Below, one piece after another: positions 17,657-26,607 of a DNA stretch of 64,000 bases. Under the pieces are notes generated by a model that was given only the letters and a program-made list of their open reading frames with translations, was not told the DNA's origin and did not search any database. Source of the stretch: JBBSDP01 sp038240605 (GTDB taxonomy: Bacteria > Planctomycetota > Phycisphaerae > Tepidisphaerales > Tepidisphaeraceae); the NCBI GenBank assembly GCA_038240605.1, contig JBBSDP010000012.1, positions 39,547 to 103,546 on the forward strand, given 5' to 3'. The first letter of the stretch is position 1; every line of letters begins with the position of its first letter. The translations under genes and the position numbers were made by a program.

Positions 17657-19458
17657 TGACCAGTCTTGGCGCTCTGCTCGCGGGCTCGCTTCAGGCGCAT
17701 CTCCAAATCGCCGGGCCAGGTCTCCCGCGGCAGTTGCTTGATCTGCTCGAACAACTCCACGGCTTTCTTGTACTGCTGGGCCCCGTCCGCGTCGATCGCG
17801 CTGTTCCGAAGCGTTCGCGCGCGGTTGTAGGCGGCGTCATCCGCGACCTGCGCGCCCGACGAGCTGGTGTCCGCAGGAGCCGAGTCCGGCGGTGGCGGTG
17901 AAGGTCGTGGTGGCGGCGCATTGGAGGCGCCCGACGAGGAGGTTGAAGGAGCGGGGGCGGGCACATCAAGTTTTGGCACGGCCAGGAGCGGCGGCGGCGT
18001 TACGCCGGAGCTACCGCTCCGAACATCGGCGGGCGCGTCCGGGTGGCGCGGGGCCGTCGCGGCCATCGGCGCCAGCACCGGACGCTGTCGGGCTTCCGAG
18101 GCACTGGAGGCATTGCCGTCGTTGGAGGAGCCGCTCATCCAGGATTGCCGCATCAGCCAGCCGAACGTCTGCTGGCGAAGTTCAGGATCGACGTAAAGCA
18201 GGCCCGACACGATGGCGCCGACGATGATGAAGATGAAGAGGACCACTTCCATCATCGGCCGGCCATGAGCCCCTGCGGTCGCCGGCATTGGACGTGGCGC
18301 GGCTGACCCGAGGACCGGGACCGGATCGTGGACTTCGTCGCCTTGATCGTCGTCCGGATCCGGTCCGCGCGGCCTGAGCGGCGGCTCGTCATCACTGCCG
18401 CCGCCAACCGCCTGGCGTCGCGCGCCCGGATCGGCGCCGCCGCCGGGCGGATAGAACCCAGCGTCGGATCGACGGGTGCGACCCGCGGGCACGCGATCGG
18501 CTTGAATCGCGTCGGATGGAGCATTGCGCGTGCGCGGGGCAATCGCGAGCGGTTGAGTGAGCGACGCGGGGGCCAGCACGGGAATCACCATCTCCTGCTC
18601 GGCCTCATCTTCCGGATGGGGATTCGGCGGCGCGTGGGGATCCATTGCGGGAATGATCAGATCCAGGCCGCTGAAAGCGTGCGGCTCCGCTTGCGCGTGC
18701 GCCTCGGCGGACCGGGAGGCAGAAATTTCCGCGGACTCTTCCTGCTGGATGGAATCGGTGGCGATCGGCGCCGGTGCGGAGGAAAGTGCGGAAGTCGGCG
18801 CGGATGTCGCTCGTGTGTCTGCCCCCGTCACAACGTCCGTTCGCGGCGCCGCGGCGGATGCGGGTATCTCACGGAAAATGGGCGTCGAAATGGGGGCGGC
18901 AACGGCCGCCTTCGCGGGCTGGGCTGACTCGCCGACCGCGAGTTCGAGAAATGCATCCGGTGCTGGCGGCGGCTCCTGGAGTCGATTGCACTGAGGGCAT
19001 ACCTGTGCCTGCGGCGAAATGCCGCCGCCACAACTGTAGCAGAGCCCAAATTCCCGGCTCACTCCTTTGACCTGCGAGGCGAAGCGCCAGAGCTGATGCG
19101 TCGTCGGGCCGCGCACGACCGAATGCGGTTTGATCCGCCCCTTGCGGACGAACGACAGCAGCGTCTCGAACCGCATCCCCGGCGCCGCGGGATTGCGCCG
19201 CTGTAAGACATACCACGGACCGATACGGGCTTTGGTCGCCTTCCGACCGGCTGCCGTGTTCTCCATCGTGCAGCGCGGACAGGGCCCCTCCGCTGTCTCA
19301 TTGACAGAGCCGCAGAACGGGCAGACGAACTTGGCTTCGGCCGGCGCGGACGCTCCCCCGCCGAGCAATTGCCCCAGGCCTTCAACTGATTGGGTTACCG
19401 CGGTACTCGTCATTCCAATGGGTCCAATGACCTCTTTCCCACCCGCGCTCCCGCCCAT
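17653..19458 (-). CDS. Zinc-ribbon, GYF-like membrane protein, unknown function
   Basis: 601 residues from ATG 19458; ATG 19413 (MTSTAVTQSV) is also possible and neither has a convincing ribosome-binding site. A zinc ribbon CPFCGSVNETAEGPCPRC lies near residue 45. A GYF_2-like segment covers about 77-130 (IGPWYVLQRR, FETLLSFVRKGRIKPHSVV). A second ribbon CYSCGGGISPQAQVCPQC is near 140-157. A long low-complexity Ala/Pro region follows, then one membrane helix near 410 (VVLFIFIIVGAIVSGLLYV) and a Pro/Ser-rich tail ending in a short helical TPR-like segment. Planctomycetes carry many such proteins of unknown role. It overlaps tilS by 4 nt and is divergent from the multi-HTH gene. Confidence 0.75.
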   Translation of the reverse strand: MGGSAGGKEVIGPIGMTSTAVTQSVEGLGQLLGGGASAPAEAKFVCPFCGSVNETAEGPCPRCTMENTAAGRKATKARIGPWYVLQRRNPAAPGMRFETLLSFVRKGRIKPHSVVRGPTTHQLWRFASQVKGVSREFGLCYSCGGGISPQAQVCPQCNRLQEPPPAPDAFLELAVGESAQPAKAAVAAPISTPIFREIPASAAAPRTDVVTGADTRATSAPTSALSSAPAPIATDSIQQEESAEISASRSAEAHAQAEPHAFSGLDLIIPAMDPHAPPNPHPEDEAEQEMVIPVLAPASLTQPLAIAPRTRNAPSDAIQADRVPAGRTRRSDAGFYPPGGGADPGARRQAVGGGSDDEPPLRPRGPDPDDDQGDEVHDPVPVLGSAAPRPMPATAGAHGRPMMEVVLFIFIIVGAIVSGLLYVDPELRQQTFGWLMRQSWMSGSSNDGNASSASEARQRPVLAPMAATAPRHPDAPADVRSGSSGVTPPPLLAVPKLDVPAPAPSTSSSGASNAPPPRPSPPPPDSAPADTSSSGAQVADDAAYNRARTLRNSAIDADGAQQYKKAVELFEQIKQLPRETWPGDLEMRLKRAREQSAKTGQ

Positions 19459-19768
19459 CGTAACATATTGCGAACCATATCCCTATCGCCGTTTGGCCGT
19501 CCGTCCGTCCTTACGCCTCATTTACCCTTCCAAAGCATCTTTGTCGTATTTTTCAAGATTTTGCGTGCATTCCATGGACCAATTGCCATGATAGTCCATG
19601 TCTCGTGCAAGTGGGGATCGAATGAGGCTCATGGATCGAGCCGTTGCACGAAAACAGGGGCGATCGCCAGTCTGGGGGCACGGGGCTCCACGCCGCGCCG
19701 TCATTCGATCGGCCGTAAGTTTCGCGTAGCACTGGGCGTGCGCGATTTTGAATCGTCTGGGGATCACA
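19459..19768. other. Divergent intergenic region, no gene seen
   Basis: About 310 bp, less GC-rich than its flanks, between the divergent zinc-ribbon gene and the multi-HTH gene. A small inverted repeat (CATGGAC...GTCCATG, about 19574-19601) is present. Promoters for both neighbours presumably lie here, but I cannot assign hexamers with confidence. Confidence 0.4.
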
Positions 19769-20623
19769 ATGGAACAGCGGGCCACGACCATGCCGCCCAA
19801 ACGGCGGTTCTCAATTTCGGCAATTCAGAAGACCATTCCTTCCGCACTAGCAAAACCGGGGCCTGCGTCGACGCCACACAACAGCACAAAAAAGCGACTT
19901 GCGCCCACCGATCCCCCACCCGTTCGGTTGTGGGAGACGTGGCCCGCCGGGGTGCGTCCGACTGCGATTCGACGTCGATGGTTCGAACACCTCAGTCCCC
20001 TTCCGCCCGATCTGGACCTGGCGGAAATCGCCAACCGGCTTGGCGAGCCGTACCACACCGTCTATCGCTGGGCGCAGTTCTTCCGCTATCCCTTTCCCGA
20101 TCGACGAAGCTGGAAGCCCTCGCTGGTGGACTGGGACAAAGCAGACTGGAGCCAGCGCGATGCGGAGATCGCCCGCACGCTTGGGGTCAGCCGGGAACGC
20201 GTGCGGCAGATCCGCCAGAAGCAGGGCATTCCCCCGGCGACCACACCCATCCGACGGTTTCAAGCGTTCGTCGCCGCCAACCCGGAGCGGCTGACAACGA
20301 TGACCGTGCAGGAAGCGGTTCTCGCGGCCGGCGAGCCCCTCTGCCTTTCCGCCGGCCGAAGGATCCTGCGTGCCGCGGGGATCCGCGCATTTCGCAAGTC
20401 ATCGCAACGTCGCCTCGACTGGCGTCTGCCCAATCGCGACCTGGCGAACATCTGGGGCCTGAGCAACCACTACGTCGCGACGCTGCGCCTTCGCCTCGGC
20501 ATCGGGCCGGCCCGGTGGGACCTGCGCGGCGGCGCCAACATCACCAACCCCGAATATCGCACCCTGATCCAGCGCGAAAAGCTCAATGCGCGCCGAGCGA
20601 TTCGCGAAGAAAAAGCGAAGTGA
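19769..20623 (+). CDS. Probable DNA-binding protein with three helix-turn-helix-like segments
   Basis: 284 residues from ATG 19769, preceded by a GGGGA-type site; an upstream in-frame TTG (19748) is less likely. After a basic, low-complexity N-terminus, three HTH-like segments occur. They are 'DLAEIANRLGEPYHTVYRWAQ' (cited in part, near 90-110), 'AEIARTLGVSRERVRQIRQK' (near 137-157) and 'RDLANIWGLSNHYVATLRLR' (near 228-248). The middle one is like sigma-factor region 4 or MerR/Xre recognition helices with the RVRQI signature. The C-terminus is basic (ARRAIREEKAK). There is no sigma region 2, so it is not a sigma factor. A repressor, nucleoid or phage-derived binding protein is possible; I do not recognise a family. 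Confidence 0.6.
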   Translation: MEQRATTMPPKRRFSISAIQKTIPSALAKPGPASTPHNSTKKRLAPTDPPPVRLWETWPAGVRPTAIRRRWFEHLSPLPPDLDLAEIANRLGEPYHTVYRWAQFFRYPFPDRRSWKPSLVDWDKADWSQRDAEIARTLGVSRERVRQIRQKQGIPPATTPIRRFQAFVAANPERLTTMTVQEAVLAAGEPLCLSAGRRILRAAGIRAFRKSSQRRLDWRLPNRDLANIWGLSNHYVATLRLRLGIGPARWDLRGGANITNPEYRTLIQREKLNARRAIREEKAK

Positions 20624-20668
20624 TGCCGGCCGTTGAACCAGGTACACCGTTCGCCGTATCTTCCCCGC

Positions 20669-21751
20669 ATGCTCAAAATCAAAGAGGCAACCGCGTGCCG
20701 CCATGACCTGGTGGCGCTGGGCGAGTGCATGCTGCGATTGTCGCCCCCCGCTTACGGTCGCATCGAGTTCTCGCCCACTTTGGAAGTGTGGGTCGGCGGC
20801 GGGGAGTACAACGTCGCCTATGCCCTGGCGCGACTGGGGCTGAGGACCGGGTGGGTCGGCGGTCTCAATGACTCGCCGATGGGACGCATCATCGTCAACC
20901 ACGCGCGCGCCGTCGGGATGGACCTCGCGCATTCCGTCACCCGCAAATACGACGGCGTCGGCGCCAGGGACCGAATCGGCCTGAACTTCACGGAGGTAGG
21001 CACTTCCAAGCGCGGCAGCGCCACCCTCTACGACCGCGGCCACAGCGCCACTGGCGGCCTGAAGCCGGGCGACATCAACTGGAATAAGCTCTTCAACGAA
21101 GAGGGCGTGCGCTGGCTCCACACGGGCGGCATCTTCTCGTCGCTCTCGCCTTCGACCCGGCTCGTGGTGGCCGAAGCGGTGAAGGCAGCGCACGACGCCG
21201 GCACGTTCGTCAGCTATGACCTGAACTTCCGCTCGAAGCTCTGGAGCAGCAAAGACGCGATCGCGACGACGCGCCCGCTCATCCCCTACATCGACGCGCT
21301 GATCGGCAACGAGGAAGATTTTCAGAAGGTGCTGGGGTACGAGGTGCAGGGCGTGGACGTGGAGAAGGGAGAGCTGGACACGTCGGCCTTCAAGCGAATG
21401 GTCGAGCGCGTCGTGGCGGACCATCCCAACGTCAAGATCGTCGGCACCACGCTGCGCGGCGTGAAGACGGCGCTGATCAACGACTGGTCGGCCATCCTCT
21501 GGAGCGAAGGGAAATTCCACGACGGCCTCCGCTTCGACAACCTGGAGATCGAAGACCGCGTCGGCGGCGGAGACGGGTTCGCCAGCGGATTCGCCTACGG
21601 CTTCCTGAGCGGTAAGAGCCCGCAGGAATGCGTGGACCTGGGGGTCGCCCACGGCGCACTGCTCATGAGCACGCGCGGCGATACCAGCCAGATCACGCTC
21701 GACGAACTCCTCCACACCGCCGGCGGAGGCAGCGCGCGGATCAAGCGGTGA
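20669..21751 (+). CDS. PfkB-family sugar kinase, 2-keto-3-deoxygluconate kinase-like
   Basis: Phosphorylates a sugar or sugar acid with ATP; the closest pattern is KDG kinase (2-dehydro-3-deoxygluconate to its 6-phosphate). 360 residues from ATG 20669; the TTG at 20633 is a poorer start. The substrate-side PfkB signature GGGEYNVAYALARLG is at residues 43-57. The C-terminal signature has the catalytic Asp302 in GGGDGFASG (299-307). The central YDLNFRSKLW stretch is typical of KDG kinases. It lies 45 bp after the multi-HTH gene and converges on pgi (19-bp gap), so it sits beside central sugar metabolism. Confidence 0.85.
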   Translation: MLKIKEATACRHDLVALGECMLRLSPPAYGRIEFSPTLEVWVGGGEYNVAYALARLGLRTGWVGGLNDSPMGRIIVNHARAVGMDLAHSVTRKYDGVGARDRIGLNFTEVGTSKRGSATLYDRGHSATGGLKPGDINWNKLFNEEGVRWLHTGGIFSSLSPSTRLVVAEAVKAAHDAGTFVSYDLNFRSKLWSSKDAIATTRPLIPYIDALIGNEEDFQKVLGYEVQGVDVEKGELDTSAFKRMVERVVADHPNVKIVGTTLRGVKTALINDWSAILWSEGKFHDGLRFDNLEIEDRVGGGDGFASGFAYGFLSGKSPQECVDLGVAHGALLMSTRGDTSQITLDELLHTAGGGSARIKR

Positions 21752-21770
21752 TCGGGCCGGGCATTCGAGC

Positions 21771-23411
21771 TCACGACCCGGATCGCAACTTCCGATACCG
21801 GCGGATCAGCGCATTGGTCGAGCTGTCGTGCTCCAGCTTCGGCTCCTGGGGCGATTCCAGCTCCGGCACGATGCGCTTCGCGAGGACCTTGCCAAGCTCG
21901 ACGCCCCACTGGTCGAACGAGTCGATGTTCCAGATCACGCCCTGCGTGAACACGCTGTGCTCGTAGAGCGCGATGAGCTTGCCGAGCATTTCCGGCGTGA
22001 GCAGGTCGGCGAGGATCACCGTCGAGGGCCGGTTCCCTTCAAACGTGCGATGCGGGATCAGTGCCTCAGGCACGCGTTCGGCGCGGAGCTCCTCGGCGGT
22101 CTTTCCGAACGCCAGCGCCTCGGCCTGCGCGAATACGTTGGCGACCAGGATATCGTGATGTTCCCCGAGCGGGTTCAGCGTCCGGCCGAAGGCGATGAAG
22201 TCGCAGGGGATCAGCTTCGTCCCCTGGTGAATCAACTGGTAGAATGAATGCTGCCCGTTGGTACCCGGCTCCCCCCAGTAGATCGCGCCGGTTTGGTAAT
22301 CGACCCGGCGTCCTTCGAGCGTCACCGATTTGCCGTTGCTCTCCATCGTTAACTGCTGGAGGTAAGCGGGAAAACGCTTGAGGTATTGCTCGTACGGCAG
22401 CACCGCCACGGTCTGCGCGTCGAAGAAATCGTCGTACCACAACCCGAGCAATCCCATCAGCACCGGCAGGTTCTTTGCCAGTGGCGCGGTGCGGAAATGC
22501 TCGTCCATCGCATGGAAGCCGGCGAGCATCTGCCGAAAACCGTCCGGGCCGATGGCCAGCATTGTCGATAGCCCAATCGCCGAATCCATCGAGTACCTCC
22601 CCCCCACCCAGTCCCAGAAGCCGAACATGTTCTGCGTGTCGATCCCGAACTTGCTCACCTCCGCCGCATTCGTCGAGACGGCCACGAAGTGCTTCGCGAC
22701 CGCCGCCGGGTCCTTGGCGGTTGCCAGGAACCAGTTGCGCGCGGTGTGGGCGTTGGTCATCGTCTCCAGCGTCGTGAAGGTCTTGGAGGAGATGATGAAC
22801 AGCGTCTGGGCCGGGTCGAGGTCGCGCACCGCCTCGACGAAGTCCGTGCTGTCCACGTTGGAGACGAAGCGAAAGGAGAGGTCGCGATGGCTGTAATATT
22901 TCAGGGCCTCGTAAGCCATTACCGGGCCCAAATCCGAGCCGCCGATGCCGATGTTGACGATGTTGCGGATCGGCTGGCCGGTATACCCCTTCCACTGCCC
23001 GCCGCGGACGCGCTCCGCGAACGCGCTCATTCGGTCGAGCACCTCGTGGACGTCGGGCACGACGTTCTTCCCGTCCACCATGATCGTCGCGCCGCGCGGC
23101 GCCCGCAGCGCCACGTGAAGCACGGCCCGATCTTCGGTGACGTTGATCCGCTCGCCCTTGAACATCGCATCGATGCGATCGCGCAGACCAGATTCCTCCG
23201 CGAGGCGGATGAGCAGGCCGATCGTCTCATGGGTTGCGCGGTGTTTGGAATAGTCGAAGTAGAGACCCAGCGCCGCGACGGCCATGCGCTCGCCGCGCGC
23301 CGGATCTTCCTTGAACAGGTCGCGCAAGTGGCGGCGCTCGATTCCGCCGAAATGTTTTTCCAAAGCGATGAATGCGGGACGCTGCCGGAGGGGAATGGCG
23401 GAATCACTCAT
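21771..23411 (-). CDS. pgi: Glucose-6-phosphate isomerase
   Basis: Interconverts glucose 6-phosphate and fructose 6-phosphate in the cytoplasm. 546 residues from ATG 23411, matching the family's usual length of about 550; the in-frame upstream extension to 23504 is rejected because it adds unrelated Cys/Arg-rich sequence. Visible family motifs: GIGGSDLG (155-162), SSKTFTT (208-214), WVGGRYS (268-274) and the C-terminal signature FDQWGVELGK. The gene is monocistronic and converges with the sugar kinase gene. Confidence 0.96.
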   Translation of the reverse strand: MSDSAIPLRQRPAFIALEKHFGGIERRHLRDLFKEDPARGERMAVAALGLYFDYSKHRATHETIGLLIRLAEESGLRDRIDAMFKGERINVTEDRAVLHVALRAPRGATIMVDGKNVVPDVHEVLDRMSAFAERVRGGQWKGYTGQPIRNIVNIGIGGSDLGPVMAYEALKYYSHRDLSFRFVSNVDSTDFVEAVRDLDPAQTLFIISSKTFTTLETMTNAHTARNWFLATAKDPAAVAKHFVAVSTNAAEVSKFGIDTQNMFGFWDWVGGRYSMDSAIGLSTMLAIGPDGFRQMLAGFHAMDEHFRTAPLAKNLPVLMGLLGLWYDDFFDAQTVAVLPYEQYLKRFPAYLQQLTMESNGKSVTLEGRRVDYQTGAIYWGEPGTNGQHSFYQLIHQGTKLIPCDFIAFGRTLNPLGEHHDILVANVFAQAEALAFGKTAEELRAERVPEALIPHRTFEGNRPSTVILADLLTPEMLGKLIALYEHSVFTQGVIWNIDSFDQWGVELGKVLAKRIVPELESPQEPKLEHDSSTNALIRRYRKLRSGS

Positions 23412-23597
23412 GGAAACGCTCCTGAATAGTGGTCGCGGCGCGCAACGTACCACAGCAATCCGTCTATTGCAGCAGTATGGCGAGCGAGCCGAGAACGTAT
23501 CCAAGGCGGCCTGCGCATTGTTTCCGCGAACGGTCGGGGATTCGCCTACTCACCGCGCGGGCCAACCCACCATGTCGAAACCAACGAAAAAGTTTTC

Positions 23598-23941
23598 CCA
23601 GCGAAAACAGCGATTTCCCCGCTGTTTTCGGCTGGAATGTAATGGGTGCGAACAATTCTTCTCCGCTGGCACTGACTTCGCTTTAGGGTTTTTCATAGCC
23701 GTCACGTTGACGGCCAGCGAGTGACGCGGTCATTCGCTTAAACACGGAGCGCGGTTGGTTCCCACGGGCAGTGCCGCCCGCAGGCGGTCTGCGGGCGGCA
23801 CCCTGTCCGGGGCTTTCCAACAGAAGTTTTGAATACACAAAAAAAAGCGAAGCATTGACCTTCACGCTTCGCAAATAATCCTCGTTTCCTCCTCCGCCAA
23901 GGCTGCACGGCTCTAACCCTCCAACGTGCAGCCTTTTTTTT
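23598..23941 (+). ncRNA. Highly structured non-coding stretch, candidate small RNA ending in a terminator
   Basis: The gap between pgi and gatA (23412-24058) contains no convincing protein gene but has five successive hairpins. They are 23598-23635 (arms around CGAAAACAGCG), 23698-23714 (GCCGTCA-CGT-TGACGGC) and 23771-23801 (perfect 13-bp stem GTGCCGCCCGCAG with a 5-nt loop, extendable to 23765-23809). Then come 23847-23872 (GCGAAGC/GCTTCGC) and the terminator at 23899-23941. The terminator points rightward, yet neither flanking protein gene is transcribed rightward, so something on the + strand needs it. The RNA's 5' end is unknown and I recognise no known RNA family (not SRP, tmRNA or RNase P by eye). 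Confidence 0.4.
23899..23941 (+). terminator. Rho-independent terminator
   Basis: Perfect 11-bp stem AAGGCTGCACG (23899-23909) with CGTGCAGCCTT (925-935), a loop of 15 nt, and a run of eight T (23934-23941) on the + strand. It is the clearest intrinsic terminator in this spacer and has no annotated rightward protein gene before it. Confidence 0.85.
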
Positions 23942-24058
23942 GCTTGAGCGGAGAATGGGGCTTGGCGAGAAATAAAGCCTCAGTTCGAATCCTGTAAAGC
24001 GTTCTCGGCACAAACGCGAACCTCAAGCCGTTGCTTTAGCCCGTCATCCCCCGCACAT

Positions 24059-25516
24059 TTAAACGCTCGGACGGCGTGCGCTCCACTCCGTTGCGGCTTC
24101 GTACATGCGTGCCGCGCGCAACAGCTTCGGTTCGCCAAAGGCGGGGCCGAGAAGTTGCAGACCGATGGGGAGGGGTTTGTCGCCGGTCGTGAAACCGCAC
24201 GGGAGGCTGATACCGGGGATGCCGGCGATGTTGCAGGTGACTGTGAAGACGTCGCACAGGTACATCTGCATCGGGTCGCCGGTCTTCTCTCCGATCTTGA
24301 ATGCGGGCGTGGGGCTCGTCGGCGAGAGGATCACGTCGCAACGTTTGAATGCCTCATCGAAGTCGCGCTTGATCAGCGCGCGCACCTTCAAGGCGCTGAC
24401 GTAAAACGCATCGTAATAGCCGCTGGAGAGCGCGTAAGCGCCGATCATGATCCGGCGCTGCACTTCTTCGCCGAAACCCTCCGACCGCGAACGGCTGAAC
24501 AGCTCGATGACGTCTTTCACCGGCTCGCGCGTGCGATGCCCGAAGTGGACGCCGTCATAGCGGGCCAGGTTGCTCGAGGCCTCGCACGGCGCGATCACGT
24601 AATAGGCGGCGATGCCGTACTCGGTGTGCGGCAGGGAGACATCAACCAGTTCAGCCCCCATCGCCCGGTACTGCGCCACCGCGGCGTTAAACGACGCTTT
24701 GACTTCTGGATCCATACCGTTGGGCAGATCGAACTCGCGGGCGATGCCGATGCGAAGCTTATCGATCGGGCGTTCCAGTTCCGCCAGGTGATCGGGCGCT
24801 TCGCCGGGTACACTGGTGCTATCCTTGCGGTCGTGCCCGGCCATGACGTTGAGCAATAGCGCCGCGTCGGCAACGGTGTGGCCGAAGGGTCCGATCTGGT
24901 CGAGCGAGCTGGCGAACGCGACGAGCCCATAGCGGCTCACGCGACCGTACGTTGGTTTGATGCCCACCAGGCCGCACAGCGCGGCCGGCTGGCGGATCGA
25001 GCCGCCGGTGTCGGAGCCGATGGAAGCGACGCAGAGCCCCGCCGCCAGGGCCGCCGCGCTTCCGCCGCTCGACCCGCCAGGAACGCGGTCGGTGTCCCAT
25101 GGATTTCGCGTAGTGTGAAACGCGCTGTTCTCGGTCGAGCTGCCCATAGCGAACTCGTCGAGGTTCGTCTTGCCGGTAAAGACAGCCCCGGCGGCGGCGA
25201 GGCGTTTCACAACCGTCGCATCGTAGGGTGCGCGGAAGTTCGCCAGCATCTTCGATGAGCATGTGGTCGTGCCGAAACTCGTGCAGAGGTTGTCCTTCAG
25301 CGCGATCGGAACTCCCGCCAGCTCACCGCCGCGCTCCCCCGCATCCACCCCGGCCGCCTGTTCCAGCGCCAGTTCCGCATGAACGCTGTTGTACGCGCGG
25401 ATCGTCGGTTCGATCGCAGCGATTCGATCCATCACATGCCGCGTCAACTCCACCGCCGACACCGCCTTCGAGCGGATCGCATCGCGGGCGGAGATGAGGG
25501 TGTCGGGAAATTGCAT
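24059..25516 (-). CDS. gatA: Aspartyl/glutamyl-tRNA(Asn/Gln) amidotransferase subunit A
   Basis: Glutaminase subunit of GatCAB: it releases ammonia from glutamine to convert misacylated Glu-tRNA(Gln)/Asp-tRNA(Asn). 485 residues, the usual length, from ATG 25516. The amidase signature GGSSGGSAAALAAG (147-160) is present. The catalytic triad is visible as Lys74 (ALKDN), cis-Ser149 and nucleophile Ser173 (GSDTGGSIRQPA), with the same spacing as in characterised GatA proteins. gatC lies upstream in the same direction; gatB is not in the window. Confidence 0.96.
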   Translation of the reverse strand: MQFPDTLISARDAIRSKAVSAVELTRHVMDRIAAIEPTIRAYNSVHAELALEQAAGVDAGERGGELAGVPIALKDNLCTSFGTTTCSSKMLANFRAPYDATVVKRLAAAGAVFTGKTNLDEFAMGSSTENSAFHTTRNPWDTDRVPGGSSGGSAAALAAGLCVASIGSDTGGSIRQPAALCGLVGIKPTYGRVSRYGLVAFASSLDQIGPFGHTVADAALLLNVMAGHDRKDSTSVPGEAPDHLAELERPIDKLRIGIAREFDLPNGMDPEVKASFNAAVAQYRAMGAELVDVSLPHTEYGIAAYYVIAPCEASSNLARYDGVHFGHRTREPVKDVIELFSRSRSEGFGEEVQRRIMIGAYALSSGYYDAFYVSALKVRALIKRDFDEAFKRCDVILSPTSPTPAFKIGEKTGDPMQMYLCDVFTVTCNIAGIPGISLPCGFTTGDKPLPIGLQLLGPAFGEPKLLRAARMYEAATEWSARRPSV

Positions 25517-25538
25517 ACGCAGGGTTCAGGGTTCAGGA

Positions 25539-25586
25539 GTTCGGGGTTCAGTCAGGAGAATGTCCTCTCTTCACTGAACCCCGAAC
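25539..25586. repeat. 14-bp perfect inverted repeat in the gatC-gatA spacer
   Basis: Arms GTTCGGGGTTCAGT (25539-25552) and ACTGAACCCCGAAC (25573-25586), preceded by the direct motif AGGGTTCAGG/GGTTCAGG (25521-25536). The same GGGTTCAGGGTTCAGTGAA-type sequence occurs in the palindromic region near 54200-54345, suggesting a dispersed repeat family. In the mRNA it would form a hairpin between gatC and gatA. Confidence 0.75.
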
Positions 25587-25587
25587 C

Positions 25588-25908
25588 CTACCCTGCTGAG
25601 TCTTCATCCCCTCCCAGGATCTTGGGGACCTTGAAGAACGGCGGATCGGTTTCCGGGGCGTTTTGAAGCACTTTTTCCAGAGGAAGGCTCTCTTCCACCA
25701 CGTCATCGCGCAGCACGTTATGGAGCGGGACGGCGTGCGCGAGGGGCTCGACGCCGGTGGTATTGGCTTCAGAGATTTTAGCGACGTTGCCGAGGATCGA
25801 CTCGAGCTGCAACGTCAACTTCTGGAGCGTCGCCTCGTCGGGTGCAAGGCGGGCGAGGCGCGCGACGTGGCGAACGTCATCGAGGGAAAGTTTTCGCGGG
25901 GCGCTCAT
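25588..25908 (-). CDS. gatC: Aspartyl/glutamyl-tRNA(Asn/Gln) amidotransferase subunit C
   Basis: Small stabilising subunit that wraps around GatA in the GatCAB complex. 106 residues from ATG 25908, typical size. The N-terminal helix motif LSLDDVRHVARLARL and the C-terminal 'LRDDVVEESLP..KVLQNAPE' with FFKVPKIL are the family hallmarks. It is 71 bp upstream of gatA, with a palindromic repeat in the gap, and follows the acyltransferase gene by 45 bp, so all four leftward genes may be one transcript. Confidence 0.94.
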   Translation of the reverse strand: MSAPRKLSLDDVRHVARLARLAPDEATLQKLTLQLESILGNVAKISEANTTGVEPLAHAVPLHNVLRDDVVEESLPLEKVLQNAPETDPPFFKVPKILGGDEDSAG

Positions 25909-25953
25909 CGTCGGCGGTTGTAACGCAAGCGGAGCAGTCGCTCAACGCGCGCC

Positions 25954-26604
25954 TCAGCCCTTCATCTCCATCCGGGCCGTCAGCTCCGCGTAGAGGTTCA
26001 CGAAGGCATCGCGCAGCTCTGCTTCGAACGCGGCGATCGCCTCGGCCTTTTCCAGATCGGTGCGCGGCTTGATCGGTTCGCCGAAGATCACGCCGTACCG
26101 GATCCGGCGAGCGGGGAGCCACGCCGAAATACGCCCGTACACCCCGGAGTTCACCACCACTGCCGGCAGCACGGGCACACCGGCCATCTGCGCCAGGCGC
26201 GCCGCGCCTGGGCGGAAACGCCCGCCGTGCGTCACGGAATCAGGCGGACGGCGGATCACTCCTTCGGGAAATAGCGCGACGGCGCGGCCGCGCTTGAGTC
26301 GGTCGAGGATCGTAAGCACGCCGGCTGAATCCGGCTTCGAGCGGTCGATGGGAAAGGCGTTCATCGAGCCGTAGAACCAGGCGACGAATCGGCTGCGGAA
26401 GACTTCGACGATGCTCACGAAGTCGAGCCGTCGCCTGCTGTGGCGGATGAGCAGCGGCACATCGAACGGACTATGGTGGCTGCTGGCAATGATAAATGGT
26501 CCCTGGCGATCGGTGCGCTCGACATGCAAAACCACCGGACGCGATGTGGTCCAGAAGATCGCCGACCCGACCGTGTGCACGACATCGTAGTAGAGATCGC
26601 TCAC
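25954..26604 (-). CDS. PlsC-family lysophospholipid acyltransferase
   Basis: Transfers an acyl chain to a lysophospholipid-type acceptor at the inner membrane. 216 residues from GTG 26604, supported by a GGGAGG site 8-10 nt upstream. The catalytic HX4D motif is His43-Asp48 (HHSPFD); the glycerophosphate-binding FPEG is at 112-115; AGVPVLPAVVV follows. It starts 3 bp after the stop of a second PlsC-like gene, so they are co-transcribed. The pair lies directly beside the aryl-polyene-like operon, so one of them may acylate that product, but general phospholipid synthesis is equally possible. Confidence 0.87.
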   Translation of the reverse strand: MSDLYYDVVHTVGSAIFWTTSRPVVLHVERTDRQGPFIIASSHHSPFDVPLLIRHSRRRLDFVSIVEVFRSRFVAWFYGSMNAFPIDRSKPDSAGVLTILDRLKRGRAVALFPEGVIRRPPDSVTHGGRFRPGAARLAQMAGVPVLPAVVVNSGVYGRISAWLPARRIRYGVIFGEPIKPRTDLEKAEAIAAFEAELRDAFVNLYAELTARMEMKG

Positions 26605-26607
26605 GGG

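Noticed and set aside
19390..20706. A 438-codon open frame covering the multi-HTH gene
   Set aside because: The frame gives Arg/Ser/Pro-rich sequence with no domain, whereas the overlapping 19769-20623 frame has HTH-like segments and a better start.
23950..24010. TTCGAATCC-like T-loop near 23990
   Set aside because: The flanking bases do not pair as a T-stem and no acceptor or anticodon arm is present, so it is not a tRNA.
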